A stretch of 64,000 nucleotides of DNA from Roseibium album (GTDB lineage Bacteria > Pseudomonadota > Alphaproteobacteria > Rhizobiales > Stappiaceae): positions 62,001 through 126,000 of the forward strand of contig NZ_CXWE01000002.1 in assembly GCF_001404515.1 (NCBI RefSeq), given 5' to 3'. The notes beneath the pieces were generated by a model. That model searched no databases. It had not been told where the DNA came from and was given only the letters and a program-made list of their open reading frames with translations. Positions within the stretch are counted from its first letter, which is position 1; every line of letters begins with the position of its first letter. Shown one piece after another: positions 52,828 through 61,902 of this stretch. Position numbers and translations under genes: made by a program.

Positions 52828-54126
52828 ATGTCCCGCGCACTGACACCACACGTCCTGACCCCTCAGGACCTCGAACCAAACTGGAGATGGGAAGGCCGTT
52901 TGCCGGCCTGGGGCCATACGTCGGTGGATTTCGAACGCCGAGTAGACCATGACAGACTGCGCCGCTACAGGTTGTCGCGGACGCGCCAGGCCCTGAAGGC
53001 CTCCCCGGCGGGAACGCTTTTGTTGTTCGACGTGAACAACATCCGTTATGTGTCGTCAACCAAGATCGGCGAATGGGAACGGGACAAGATGTGCCGGTTC
53101 TGCCTGCTGACTGGTGATGATTCCCCCTATGTCTGGGATTTCGGTTCCGCCGCCTACCACCACAAGAAATTTTCCGACTGGCTCGAACCCGATCATTGTC
53201 TTGCGGGCGTCGTCGGAATGCGGGGTACGATTCCACCGGAATTCGGCCTGATGCGCAAATACGCAAAGCAGATTGCGGGGCTCATCAAGGATGCAGGCAT
53301 GGCCGATATGCCGGTGGGTGTCGACTACGCGGAGACGGCAATGTTTCACGCATTGCAGGAAGAAGGACTGAATGTCATTGACGGGCAGCAGATCATGCTG
53401 GCCGCGCGAGAGATCAAGAACTGGGATGAAATCCAGTTGCTCACCCAGGCTGCCTCCATGGTCGATGGCGTCTATCACATGATCTACGAGGCACTGAAAC
53501 CGGGCATTCGGGAAAACGACATCGTCGCCATGTCCAACAAGATGCTCTACGAGATGGGCTCGGACGATGTCGAGGCGATCAACGCAATCTCGGGCGAACG
53601 CTGTAATCCGCATCCACACAATTTCACCGACCGCTATTTCCGTCCGGGCGATCAGGCCTTCTTCGATATTCTTCAATCTTATCAGGGGTATCGGACCTGT
53701 TACTACCGAACGTTCAACATTGGCCGGGCAACACCGGCACAGCATGATGCCTATGTAAAAGCGCGCGAGTGGATCGATGCCTCCATCGCCATGATCAAGC
53801 CGGGTGTCTCCACGGACAAGGTGGCCGAGGTCTGGCCGAAAGCGGAAGAATTCGGCTTTCCGAACGAAGATGCTGCCTTCGGCCTGCAATTCGGTCACGG
53901 CCTGGGTTTGGCCTTGCACGAACGTCCGATCATCTCCCGGGCCATTTCCATTGATCATCCGATGGAAATCAAGACCGGCATGGTGTTCGCGCTGGAAACC
54001 TACTGCCCTGCCGCCGACGGCTATTCTGCCGCCCGTATCGAAGAAGAAGTGGTCGTGACCGACACGGGTGTCGAAGTCATCAGCCTGTTCCCGGCAGAGG
54101 AACTCCCGATCGCGAACCGGTACTGA
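52828..54126 (+). CDS. M24-fold (creatinase/Xaa-Pro peptidase-like) protein with altered metal site
   Basis: 432 aa. The C-terminal pita-bread domain runs from about residue 195. The first metal Asp is Asp280 in FFDILQSY, but the second Asp, eleven residues on, is Cys291 (GYRTCYYRTF). His357 in FGHGLGLALHE, Glu390 in ALETYCP and Glu405 in RIEEEVV are kept. An N-terminal creatinase-like domain precedes it. The altered ligand argues against an ordinary dinuclear metallopeptidase. A different metal, or a non-peptidase hydrolase or lyase as in creatinase and DddP, is plausible. It sits between an SDR and dehydrogenase-complex genes, so it may process the imported compound. Confidence 0.85.
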   Translation: MSRALTPHVLTPQDLEPNWRWEGRLPAWGHTSVDFERRVDHDRLRRYRLSRTRQALKASPAGTLLLFDVNNIRYVSSTKIGEWERDKMCRFCLLTGDDSPYVWDFGSAAYHHKKFSDWLEPDHCLAGVVGMRGTIPPEFGLMRKYAKQIAGLIKDAGMADMPVGVDYAETAMFHALQEEGLNVIDGQQIMLAAREIKNWDEIQLLTQAASMVDGVYHMIYEALKPGIRENDIVAMSNKMLYEMGSDDVEAINAISGERCNPHPHNFTDRYFRPGDQAFFDILQSYQGYRTCYYRTFNIGRATPAQHDAYVKAREWIDASIAMIKPGVSTDKVAEVWPKAEEFGFPNEDAAFGLQFGHGLGLALHERPIISRAISIDHPMEIKTGMVFALETYCPAADGYSAARIEEEVVVTDTGVEVISLFPAEELPIANRY

Positions 54127-54139
54127 CTTCCCCAACTTG

Positions 54140-54166
54140 CCCGGCCCTCCAGGGGCCGGGTCCTTT
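54140..54166 (+). terminator. Hairpin before the E1-alpha gene
   Basis: CCCGGCCC and GGGCCGGG form an 8-bp stem with a TCCAG loop, followed by TCCTTTTC, 13 bases after the M24 gene stop and 16 bases before the E1-alpha start. It may reduce read-through between the early and late parts of the operon. Confidence 0.5.
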
Positions 54167-54181
54167 TCTAGGGACAAAGAC

Positions 54182-55204
54182 ATGAGTGCTGCCAAGAACA
54201 GGCACAACACGGAAGATTACCTGCAGATGTACAGGCAAATGGTTCGTATCCGCGCCTTTGAAGACAATGCGAACCAGTTGTATCTCTCCGCCAGGATGCC
54301 CGGTCTGACCCATATGTATTCCGGGCAGGAAGCGGTGGCCGTCGGCATTTGCGAAGCCTTGACCGATGAGGATCGCATCACATCGACACACCGCGGGCAC
54401 GGTCATTGCGTTGCCAAGGGCGCAGACCTCAAGACGATGTTCTGCGAATTGCTGGGCAAGGCTGAAGGCTACTGCCGCGGCAAGGGCGGATCGATGCACA
54501 TTGCAGACCAGTCCCATGGAAATCTCGGCGCCAACGCCATCGTGGGCGGATCCATGGGCATTGCCACGGGCGCTGCGCTTTCGGCCAAACGTTTGGGCAG
54601 GGAGTTTGTGACGGTCTGCTTCTTCGGGGACGGCGCCACTGCCCAGGGTCTCTGGTATGAAGTGATGAACATGGCTGCACTCTGGCGGCTTCCGGTCATT
54701 TATGCGTGTGAAAACAATGGCTACAGCGAATACACCCGAACCGAGGAAATCGCGGCGGGTTCGCTGATCGCGCGTGCGCAGGCATTCGGCGTCGAAGCCT
54801 TTCAGGTCGACGGACAGGACGTGCTTGCGGTGAACGAGCTGACACAACAGCTCGTCGGTCGTTGCCGAAAGGGAGAAGGCCCGTTCTTCATCGAGCTGGA
54901 CACCTACCGCTATCACGGTCACCACGTTGGAGACATCAATCGCGACTACTACCGCTCCAGGGACGAGGAAGCCGAATGGAAGAAGCTCCGCGATCCGATC
55001 ACGAATTTCGGCAAATGGCTGATCGACCAGAAGATCATGTCCGCAGACGAGTTGGTGGCGATCGACGAAGAAATAAGCGCTGACGCACAGGCAGCGGTCC
55101 AATACGCGCTGGACGCACCTTATCCCGACGTCAACGAGGTCGACATGCATGTCTTTTCCGGTGTCGACCACGCACTGGAATATACAGGAGGAGCGCACCG
55201 ATGA
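54182..55204 (+). CDS. 2-oxoacid/acetoin dehydrogenase E1 subunit alpha
   Basis: 340 aa from the ATG at 54182. The thiamine-diphosphate motif runs from GDGATAQGLWYEVMNMAALW to ENNGYSEYTR, near residues 165-195. GLTHMYSGQEAVAVG and STHRGHGHCVAKGAD are the other family hallmarks, the latter with the conserved active-site histidines. The small size, like AcoA and PdhA, fits the heterotetrameric E1 type. It decarboxylates a 2-oxoacid or cleaves acetoin and passes the acyl group to lipoamide. It overlaps the beta-subunit gene by four bases. Confidence 0.94.
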   Translation: MSAAKNRHNTEDYLQMYRQMVRIRAFEDNANQLYLSARMPGLTHMYSGQEAVAVGICEALTDEDRITSTHRGHGHCVAKGADLKTMFCELLGKAEGYCRGKGGSMHIADQSHGNLGANAIVGGSMGIATGAALSAKRLGREFVTVCFFGDGATAQGLWYEVMNMAALWRLPVIYACENNGYSEYTRTEEIAAGSLIARAQAFGVEAFQVDGQDVLAVNELTQQLVGRCRKGEGPFFIELDTYRYHGHHVGDINRDYYRSRDEEAEWKKLRDPITNFGKWLIDQKIMSADELVAIDEEISADAQAAVQYALDAPYPDVNEVDMHVFSGVDHALEYTGGAHR

Positions 55205-56199
55205 CCCGCGAAATCACTCTCTCCAAAGCGGTCAACGAGGCGATCGCTGAAGAAATGCGTCGCGACGCATCTGTCATCCTGCTTGGCGAAGATGTTGCCG
55301 AAGCCGGAACGCCATTCAAGGTCCTTTCGGGACTGGTGGAGGAATTCGGGACCGACAGGGTCATCGACACGCCGATATCAGAGCCGGGTTTCATGGGCAT
55401 TGCTGTCGGAGCCGCCATGACGGGCTTGCGGCCGGTGGTCGATCTCATGTTCGGAGATTTTTTGTATCTGGTCATGGATCAACTCTGCAATCAGGCGGCA
55501 AAGACCCACTACATGTCAGGTGGCAAGCTGACGGTTCCCCTTGTTCTCAGGACGAATATGGGTGCGACACGCCGCTCCGCAGCTCAGCACAGCCAGTCCC
55601 TGCAGGCTCTAGTCGCGCACATTCCCGGACTGAAAGTCGCCATGCCGTCGTCGGCCTATGAGGCCAAGGGCCTCCTGAAAACGGCCATTCGGGACGACAA
55701 TCCGGTCGTGATCTTCGAAGACAAGCTCATGTACCAGGACAAGGCGCCCGTCCCGGAAGAAGAATACCTTGTCCCTTTCGGAAAGGCGCATATCAAACGC
55801 GAAGGTCGTGATGTGACGCTGGTCGCAACGTCCTCAATGGTGCAGGTTGCGGAAGAAGCTGCCGAAGCGCTGGCCGGGGACGGGATCAGCGCCGAGGTCA
55901 TAGATCCTCGGACGATCGTTCCACTTGATGAACAAACGATCCTGAATTCGGTCCGAAAGACCTCCCGCGCCATCGTGATCGATGAGGGTCATCAAAGTTA
56001 CGGTGTGACGGCGGAAATCGCTGCACGGATCGGAGAAAAGGCTTTCTATCATCTGGACGCCCCGGTGATCCGGATGGGCGCAATGGATGTACCGGTTCCC
56101 TTCTCGCCTGCCCTTGAGGATCTGACGGTGCCCAACGCCGCCGGCGTTGCCGAGAACGCACGCAGGATCTGCCGCGGAGAGTTGATCCATGCCGCATGA
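55201..56199 (+). CDS. 2-oxoacid/acetoin dehydrogenase E1 subunit beta
   Basis: 332 aa, coupled to E1-alpha by ATGA. VILLGEDVAEAGTPFK near residue 25, RVIDTPISEPGFMGIAVGAA near residue 58 and the C-terminal RMGAMDVPVPFSPALE are typical of AcoB/PdhB subunits. It completes the active site at the subunit interface. The following lipoyl-protein gene starts 11 bases before its stop. No dihydrolipoamide dehydrogenase gene is seen in the window, so E3 must come from elsewhere. Confidence 0.95.
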   Translation: MTREITLSKAVNEAIAEEMRRDASVILLGEDVAEAGTPFKVLSGLVEEFGTDRVIDTPISEPGFMGIAVGAAMTGLRPVVDLMFGDFLYLVMDQLCNQAAKTHYMSGGKLTVPLVLRTNMGATRRSAAQHSQSLQALVAHIPGLKVAMPSSAYEAKGLLKTAIRDDNPVVIFEDKLMYQDKAPVPEEEYLVPFGKAHIKREGRDVTLVATSSMVQVAEEAAEALAGDGISAEVIDPRTIVPLDEQTILNSVRKTSRAIVIDEGHQSYGVTAEIAARIGEKAFYHLDAPVIRMGAMDVPVPFSPALEDLTVPNAAGVAENARRICRGELIHAA

Positions 56200-57196
56200 G
56201 GTCATCATGCCTGCCCTCGGCATGGCCCAGGACACCGGGCTCCTGGTCGGCTGGCTCAAGCAACCCGGTGAAGCGGTAAACGCCGATGATGTTCTCTTCG
56301 AGGTTGAAACCGACAAGAGCACCATGGAGGTCAATGCCGGTTTCGACGGTTTTATCGCCAAACTTCTGGCTGAAGCCGGCCAGGAAGTGCCCGTCGGCGA
56401 AACCATTGCCGTCATTAGCGCAGAACAACCCGACCTAGCGGCGGTAGAGGAAGAAAGTTCCGGGCCGATTGTTCCTGACAAGGCTGCCGGCAACACGCGC
56501 GTCGAGGAAGCACCGGGGGCTTCAGACGGTCTCAAATCCGCGAGGTTGCCGGAAAAGGCACCAATCGCCATTCCGAAAAGCGAGGGAAAAATCCTGGCTT
56601 CGCCCAAGGCGCGCCGGCTCGCCGGAGAAATGGATCTGGACCTCAATCGCCTTGTCGAGGCAGGCCATGTTCAACCCTTCCACGTGAAGGACCTGGAAAC
56701 GCTGAAAACGCTGCCGCCAACCGGAACCGCGGCATCGGGCCCCCACACAGTGCGGCGCCTCGTTGCCGAAACCGGGGACGACGACGCCTTCGCTGATTTT
56801 GCAGGTTGGGCGGCAACCACCGGGGCCTGTCAGGATCAGGGGGCTCTGCTTGCAGGATTTGCCGCGCTTAGTCTGGGACGCTTGCCGGCAAACGTTGCGG
56901 TCGATCGTGCTGGTGACCGGACGATCTATGCGGTTCCCTCGACCTGGCTGGGTCAGGTCGCCGCTGCGGAGAGTAGCAAGCCTTTCGATCTTCATGTGCG
57001 CGACTTGCGTTTCACCAGGATCAGCTCCGTAGACCTTGGCGCTGAGGATTGCCCGACAATTAGCATTTCACGCGCGGGACGCGGCCTGCGCCTGACACTT
57101 GAAATTGCGGGTCATCGTCTCACCGCAGAAGAGGCTGTGAACCTGCTTTCCAATTTCGCGGGTCGGATGGAGCAACCGCTCCGCCACCTGCTTTGA
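56189..57196 (+). CDS. Lipoyl-domain protein with E3-binding and vestigial E2-like C-terminus
   Basis: 335 aa. Residues 1-78 are a lipoyl domain with the modified Lys in EVETDKSTMEV near residue 45. A linker rich in Ala, Glu and Pro follows. A peripheral-subunit-binding domain begins at ILASPKARRLAGEMDLDL near residue 132. The remaining ~165 residues look like a shortened E2 catalytic fold. Its end (LTLEIAGHRLTAEEAVNLL) aligns with the DHRxxxG region but has GHR in place of DHR and lacks the usual core. I infer that it carries lipoate but does not transfer acyl groups; the separate E2 at 58651 would do so. Confidence 0.85.
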   Translation: MPHEVIMPALGMAQDTGLLVGWLKQPGEAVNADDVLFEVETDKSTMEVNAGFDGFIAKLLAEAGQEVPVGETIAVISAEQPDLAAVEEESSGPIVPDKAAGNTRVEEAPGASDGLKSARLPEKAPIAIPKSEGKILASPKARRLAGEMDLDLNRLVEAGHVQPFHVKDLETLKTLPPTGTAASGPHTVRRLVAETGDDDAFADFAGWAATTGACQDQGALLAGFAALSLGRLPANVAVDRAGDRTIYAVPSTWLGQVAAAESSKPFDLHVRDLRFTRISSVDLGAEDCPTISISRAGRGLRLTLEIAGHRLTAEEAVNLLSNFAGRMEQPLRHLL

Positions 57197-57211
57197 CCCG
57201 TGGGGTGCATC

Positions 57212-58642
57212 ATGGACTTTACCGACCTTTATATCGATGGCGCCTGGCGACAGGGAGCAAGGGGCGAGCGTTTCGACGTCATCAATCCGGCAACCGAAGG
57301 CGTGCTTGCGTCCGTTGCATCGGCGGACATCGAGGATGCAGACCTCGCCTTGTACGCAGCCGAGCAGGCCATGAGGGACTGGGCGGCCAGAACACCACGG
57401 CAGCGTTCTGAAGTCCTGCGCAAGGCCTGGGAGCTGATGACCGTGCGCCTGGACGACTTTGCGCGACTGATCACTCTTGAAAACGGCAAGGCACGTGCGG
57501 ATGCCATGGGCGAAGCGGCCTATGCAGCGGAGTTTTTCCGCTGGTTTGCCGAGGAAGCCGTCCGCGCAGATGGCCTGATCACGACTGCCCCGGCGTCCGG
57601 GGCACGCATCATCGTGCAGCACAAACCCGCCGGTCTGGCTGTTCTGGTAACACCTTGGAACTATCCGGCTGCCATGGGCACCCGGAAAATCGCACCTGCG
57701 CTCGCCGCCGGATGCGCAGTCATCATCAAACCGGCCTCGGAAACCCCGCTTACAATGCTTGCATTGATGCCGTTGCTGGAGGAGGCAGGCGTGCCTCCCG
57801 GGCTGGTCAATGTCCTGCCGTCAAAGCGCACGGGTGCGCTGGTCGATCACATGCTGCATGACCCGCGTGTGCGCGTCGTATCCTTCACCGGTTCGACGGC
57901 GGTTGGACGCAAGCTGCTTCATTCTGCGGCCGACCAGGTTCTCAAGCCGGCAATGGAACTCGGAGGAAACGCGCCGCTGATCGTCTTCGACGATGCCGAT
58001 CTTGACGTTGCCCTGGAAGGCGCAATGCTCGCCAAGATGCGCAATCTGGGAGAAGCCTGCACCGCGGCCAACCGCATCTATCTGCATGAGGCAATCGCGG
58101 AAGAATTCACCAGCCGGATGGCAGAAGCCATGGGCAAATTGAAAGTCGGTGACGGCACGGATACTTCCGTCGATGTCGGGCCACTCGTCAATGCTGAAAC
58201 ACGCGACAAGGTTGCAGATTTTGTCGCGGACGCCGTGGCAAAGGGTGCGCGCATCGAAGTCGGGGGCCAGGCTCCCGACGGCAAAGGCTTCTTCTATACG
58301 CCGACCGTGCTTTCCAATGTGCCCGAGACGGCCGAATGCGTTCACGACGAAATCTTCGGCCCTGTGGCCGCTCTCCAGACATTTACTGACGAAGACGATG
58401 TCATTCAGCGTGCAAACGACACGGAGTATGGTCTGGTGGCATATGTATTCACCGAGGACATGAAACGCGGACTCAAGGTTTGCGAACGCCTGGACTACGG
58501 TATGGTCGGCCTCAATCGAGGCCTGGTTTCGGACCCGGCTGCCCCGTTCGGCGGCACCAAGCAGTCCGGCCTCGGACGCGAAGGCGGGCATGAAGGCATG
58601 CTGGAATTCATGGAAACCCAGTACATTTCTGCTGGCTGGTAG
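57212..58642 (+). CDS. Aldehyde dehydrogenase (succinate-semialdehyde dehydrogenase-like)
   Basis: 476 aa from the ATG at 57212, with GGGG six bases before it. PWNYPAAMGTRKIAPALAAG has the active-site Asn, MELGGNAPLIVFDD the Glu, and GEACTAANR the catalytic Cys. The closing APFGGTKQSGLGREGGHEG and size are those of GabD-like enzymes. It separates the two E2-type genes, so it is integral to the pathway. It probably oxidises an aldehyde formed from the imported compound, or released by the M24 or E1 step. Confidence 0.94.
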   Translation: MDFTDLYIDGAWRQGARGERFDVINPATEGVLASVASADIEDADLALYAAEQAMRDWAARTPRQRSEVLRKAWELMTVRLDDFARLITLENGKARADAMGEAAYAAEFFRWFAEEAVRADGLITTAPASGARIIVQHKPAGLAVLVTPWNYPAAMGTRKIAPALAAGCAVIIKPASETPLTMLALMPLLEEAGVPPGLVNVLPSKRTGALVDHMLHDPRVRVVSFTGSTAVGRKLLHSAADQVLKPAMELGGNAPLIVFDDADLDVALEGAMLAKMRNLGEACTAANRIYLHEAIAEEFTSRMAEAMGKLKVGDGTDTSVDVGPLVNAETRDKVADFVADAVAKGARIEVGGQAPDGKGFFYTPTVLSNVPETAECVHDEIFGPVAALQTFTDEDDVIQRANDTEYGLVAYVFTEDMKRGLKVCERLDYGMVGLNRGLVSDPAAPFGGTKQSGLGREGGHEGMLEFMETQYISAGW

Positions 58643-58650
58643 GGGGCAAT

Positions 58651-59541
58651 ATGTCTGACATCATCGCCCCACCCTCCGTCAGGGCGCTCGCGCGCCAAAA
58701 GGGGATCGATATCGAAGCGCTGGCCAGGGACATCGGCCGAACGTCCATCGCACGCGAGGATCTGGAAGCAGATGGTGCAGCTCCGGCCGCGACGCAGTTT
58801 GCGGCCTCCGACAGGTCCTACTGGGACGTTGACCATTCTCAATATGGACCTGTGCGGCAAGAACCAATGAGCCGATTTGCCCAGGTAGCCGCTCGGAATA
58901 TGGCGGCAGCACAGGCGCTCATTCCGGCCGTGACCCATCACGACCGGGCTGATGTCTCCGTGATAGAGGAATTCCGGAAGGACCTGAAATCCGAAGCCAG
59001 GGATCGCGGGCTCAAGCTGACGGCACTTTCCTTTTACGCGAAGGCGCTTGCCAGGGCCTTGCGTGAATTTCCCTGGTTCAACGCATCCCTGAGCTCCGAC
59101 GGCAAGACCCTTTTTTTGAAGGAATATGTTCACATCGGAATTGCGGTCGATACGAAACATGGTCTCATGGTGCCGGTCCTGCGGGATGTTGACAGCAAGG
59201 GTCTCTGGCAGATCGCGCGCGAGATTACCGATCTTGCCGCAAGGTCTCAGGAGCGGAAGGTCCGTCCGGACGAAATGGGCGGAGCCTCAATGACAATCAC
59301 CAACCTGGGAGGCATCGGCGGCACCGCGTTCACTCCGATCGTCAATCCGCCGGAAGTCGCTATTCTTGGCATCACCCGAACCGAAATCGCCCCTGTCTGG
59401 GACGGTGAAGTCTTCCTGCCCGCACCAATGGTTCCGCTGGATCTCAGTTACGATCATCGCGTGATCAACGGAGCGGAAGCCGCGCGGTTCCTGACATACT
59501 ACGCTGGTCTTCTCAAGGACCCGAGACGCATGTTGGTCTGA
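58651..59541 (+). CDS. Stand-alone E2 acyltransferase without a lipoyl domain
   Basis: 296 aa. It opens with an E3/E1-binding domain (APPSVRALARQKGIDIEALA) and goes on to a full catalytic domain. ITNLGGIGGTAFTPIVNPPE near residue 215 and the active-site DLSYDHRVINGAEAARFL near residue 270 closely resemble the AceF-type pyruvate dehydrogenase E2 of gamma- and beta-proteobacteria. It has no lipoyl domain, so the lipoate must come from the protein at 56189. It closes the rightward operon. Confidence 0.92.
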   Translation: MSDIIAPPSVRALARQKGIDIEALARDIGRTSIAREDLEADGAAPAATQFAASDRSYWDVDHSQYGPVRQEPMSRFAQVAARNMAAAQALIPAVTHHDRADVSVIEEFRKDLKSEARDRGLKLTALSFYAKALARALREFPWFNASLSSDGKTLFLKEYVHIGIAVDTKHGLMVPVLRDVDSKGLWQIAREITDLAARSQERKVRPDEMGGASMTITNLGGIGGTAFTPIVNPPEVAILGITRTEIAPVWDGEVFLPAPMVPLDLSYDHRVINGAEAARFLTYYAGLLKDPRRMLV

Positions 59542-59577
59542 AGATCGGTCAAATGAGCAAGGGTAATGAAAAGAGGC

Positions 59578-59623
59578 GGAAGCGATTCAACCCGCTGCAC
59601 CAGCACCGGATTGAATCGCTTCC
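59578..59623. terminator. Perfect 13-bp inverted repeat with 20-base spacer
   Basis: GGAAGCGATTCAA at 59578-59590 and TTGAATCGCTTCC at 59611-59623 are exact complements. It lies 36 bases after the end of the E2 gene, in the convergent gap before the methyltransferase gene, so it may end transcripts from both sides. No T-run follows. It could also be a dispersed palindromic repeat. Confidence 0.5.
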
Positions 59624-59760
59624 AATAACCTGATCGGCGTTCTTCCCCTGCGATACCAACTCATCGCCGATGCAAAGCGCCGGATATCCCGATTTCAGTG
59701 CTGGATCTAGAAATCACACACCGATGACACACCGCTGGCTGGGTTCGACGGACAACAGGC

Positions 59761-60630
59761 TCAAGCGGCGAACAGGCGCTCGATGGGCAGTTCTGCGGCC
59801 TCTTTTTCAGGGCGAGACAGATAAAATTCGGCAAGGAGTTCACCATCAGCTTCCTTCCCGGTCGCATCGATTCCCTCGTCGCTCAGCCGCGCCAAAACCT
59901 GGTCGCGTTCTTCCGTCGATGCGAAGTCGCGTTGAACGTAGGTCTGGCCTTCATATTTCTCCGTGACGTAGCCAAATCGCGAGAGAGACTCCTCGATCGT
60001 GTCAAACGGAAACATCCGCAGCACAAAATTTGCGATCCAGGGTTGGCGTCCGCGGGTGATCGTCGGCAGCAGGTGATCGAAGCTCTTTTCCGTGATGTAG
60101 CCAACGCACCCCGTCGACGTTACCAGATCGACAGCGGCCAATTCTTCTTCTGCCGATGCCGGTACCGGTTGAGCTTCCAGGTTGCAGGTCAGGCCTTTGT
60201 CCAGGAGACCTATGTCTTCTGCAAAGGAGACCGCGTTTTCTGCCACATCAAGTCCAATGACTTCAATGGTTTCAGGGCCATCGAGGTTGGCGAAAAAACG
60301 CTTGTGATACTCTACGTTTTCCTTCGGCGTTTCGTCCGTTGTTCTTTTCTGACCCCAGTGTTGATAGAGCTCCGACATCGACAAGTCGTGCTTGAGAATA
60401 GCCGAATTGACGCCATAGGAGCAGCCCAGATCCAGAAGTTTGACAGCGCCCTCCTGCCGTTGCTGCAGGTGATCGATCAGCCTTTGAAAAACCGGCTTGG
60501 CTTCGTTGGGAATTGCATAGCCGAGTTTTTTCAGTTCACGAAAATAGGGCCTCGGGTCAGCCTGATCATAGATGTTGTCCATGCAGGCCTTGGCTTCATT
60601 GATCTCGTTGAAATCGGAATTGCTCGTCAT
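59761..60630 (-). CDS. Class I SAM-dependent methyltransferase, substrate unknown
   Basis: 289 aa. Motif I is LLDLGCSYGVNSA near residue 65 and the acidic motif II region is VIGLDVAENAVSFAED near residue 125. DLVTSTGCVGYI near residue 168 corresponds to motif IV. The N-terminal helical part (MDNIYDQADPRPYFRELKKL) is family-specific. I do not recognise the subfamily. It lies 84 bases downstream of metK on the same strand, so SAM made by MetK may be dedicated partly to this enzyme. A small-molecule substrate is more likely than DNA, given the absence of NPPY-type motifs. Confidence 0.82.
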   Translation of the reverse strand: MTSNSDFNEINEAKACMDNIYDQADPRPYFRELKKLGYAIPNEAKPVFQRLIDHLQQRQEGAVKLLDLGCSYGVNSAILKHDLSMSELYQHWGQKRTTDETPKENVEYHKRFFANLDGPETIEVIGLDVAENAVSFAEDIGLLDKGLTCNLEAQPVPASAEEELAAVDLVTSTGCVGYITEKSFDHLLPTITRGRQPWIANFVLRMFPFDTIEESLSRFGYVTEKYEGQTYVQRDFASTEERDQVLARLSDEGIDATGKEADGELLAEFYLSRPEKEAAELPIERLFAA

Positions 60631-60714
60631 CTACTCACTCCATGGATTGCCCGCAGAAACACCCTGCGACACTGCGAATGCCGCGGGTGTTCTCTGCAAA
60701 TTCAGGTTTGAATC

Positions 60715-61902
60715 TCACTCGGCCGCGTCGGCGCGCGCGCCAAAATGAAGTGCCAGATCCTGCGCCAGGTCTGTCCGCTCCCAGCCAAATCCGCCGTCTT
60801 CATCGGGAGAGCGGCCGAAATGGCCGTAGGCTGCAGTGCGCGCATAAATCGGTTTCGACAGGCCGAGATGATCACGAATGCCGCGTGGGGTCAGACGAAC
60901 CGTCTCTCGCAGGACCTTTGCAAGTTCTCTCTCGTCGACCTTTCCGGTGCCGTGCGTATCAACGTAAACGGCAACCGGGTCGGGAACACCGATTGCGTAG
61001 GCAAGCTGGATCAGGCAGCGGTCCGCCAGGTTGGCGGCAACCACGTTTTTCGCCAGGTATCGAGCGGCATATGCCGCCGACCGGTCCACTTTGGTCGGAT
61101 CTTTTCCGGAGAAGGCACCCCCACCGTGGGGAGCCGCGCCGCCATAGGTATCGACAATGATCTTGCGGCCCGTCAGGCCGGCATCGCCGTCAGGCCCGCC
61201 GATCACGAACCGTCCGGTCGGATTGATGAATATTCGATCCTGAGGCACGCTCCAGCCGACCGGCAGTGCATGCAGAATGAACGGCAACACCGCATCGCGA
61301 ACATCATCCTGGCTGACATCTTCACCATGCTGTGTGGAGACGACGACCGCATCGATCCCGATCGGGCGACCGTTTTCATATTTTAGCGTCAGCTGGCTTT
61401 TCGAATCCGGACCCAGACGCGTTTCTTTCCCGTTTTTTCGTGCTTCGGCCATTGAGCGCAAAATGTTATGGGACAGCAGAATTGGTGCTGGCATGAGTTC
61501 TTCGGTCTCGTTACAGGCATATCCGAACATGATGCCCTGATCGCCTGCCCCCTCTTCACCCTTACTGCCTTCATCCACGCCCATGGCAATGTCTGCGGAT
61601 TGCTGGTGCAATCTGTTGACGACTTCCAGCGTCTGCCAGTGAAATCCGTCCTGCTCGTAACCGATGTCCCGGACCGCATCTCGTACAAGCTGCTCAACGT
61701 CCTTCAACACGTTTTCAGGTCCGCGCACCTCGCCGGCAACCGTCACGTGATTTGTCGTCGTCAGTGTCTCGCAGGCGACGCGGGCATGCGGATCAACGGC
61801 GAGAAACGCATCAAGAATAGTATCGGAAATACGGTCGCATACTTTGTCGGGATGACCTTCTGACACGGATTCACTGGTAAAAAGCCATGTTCTACTGCTC
61901 AT
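60715..61902 (-). CDS. metK: S-adenosylmethionine synthetase
   Basis: 395 aa. [20 protein letters not shown] at the N-terminus, [16 protein letters not shown] near residue 110 and the P-loop-like [19 protein letters not shown] near residue 260 are the family signatures. It makes SAM from methionine and ATP as a homotetramer in the cytoplasm. AAAGGAAG precedes the ATG. The leader just upstream can form a long hairpin (61961-61995). A methyltransferase gene follows on the same strand. Confidence 0.97.
   Translation of the reverse strand: MSSRTWLFTSESVSEGHPDKVCDRISDTILDAFLAVDPHARVACETLTTTNHVTVAGEVRGPENVLKDVEQLVRDAVRDIGYEQDGFHWQTLEVVNRLHQQSADIAMGVDEGSKGEEGAGDQGIMFGYACNETEELMPAPILLSHNILRSMAEARKNGKETRLGPDSKSQLTLKYENGRPIGIDAVVVSTQHGEDVSQDDVRDAVLPFILHALPVGWSVPQDRIFINPTGRFVIGGPDGDAGLTGRKIIVDTYGGAAPHGGGAFSGKDPTKVDRSAAYAARYLAKNVVAANLADRCLIQLAYAIGVPDPVAVYVDTHGTGKVDERELAKVLRETVRLTPRGIRDHLGLSKPIYARTAAYGHFGRSPDEDGGFGWERTDLAQDLALHFGARADAAE

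Noticed and set aside
52828-54126. DMSP lyase DddP
   Set aside because: The fold family is shared, but the metal-ligand pattern differs (Cys291 for Asp) and the operon is an importer/dehydrogenase locus. The name is not justified.
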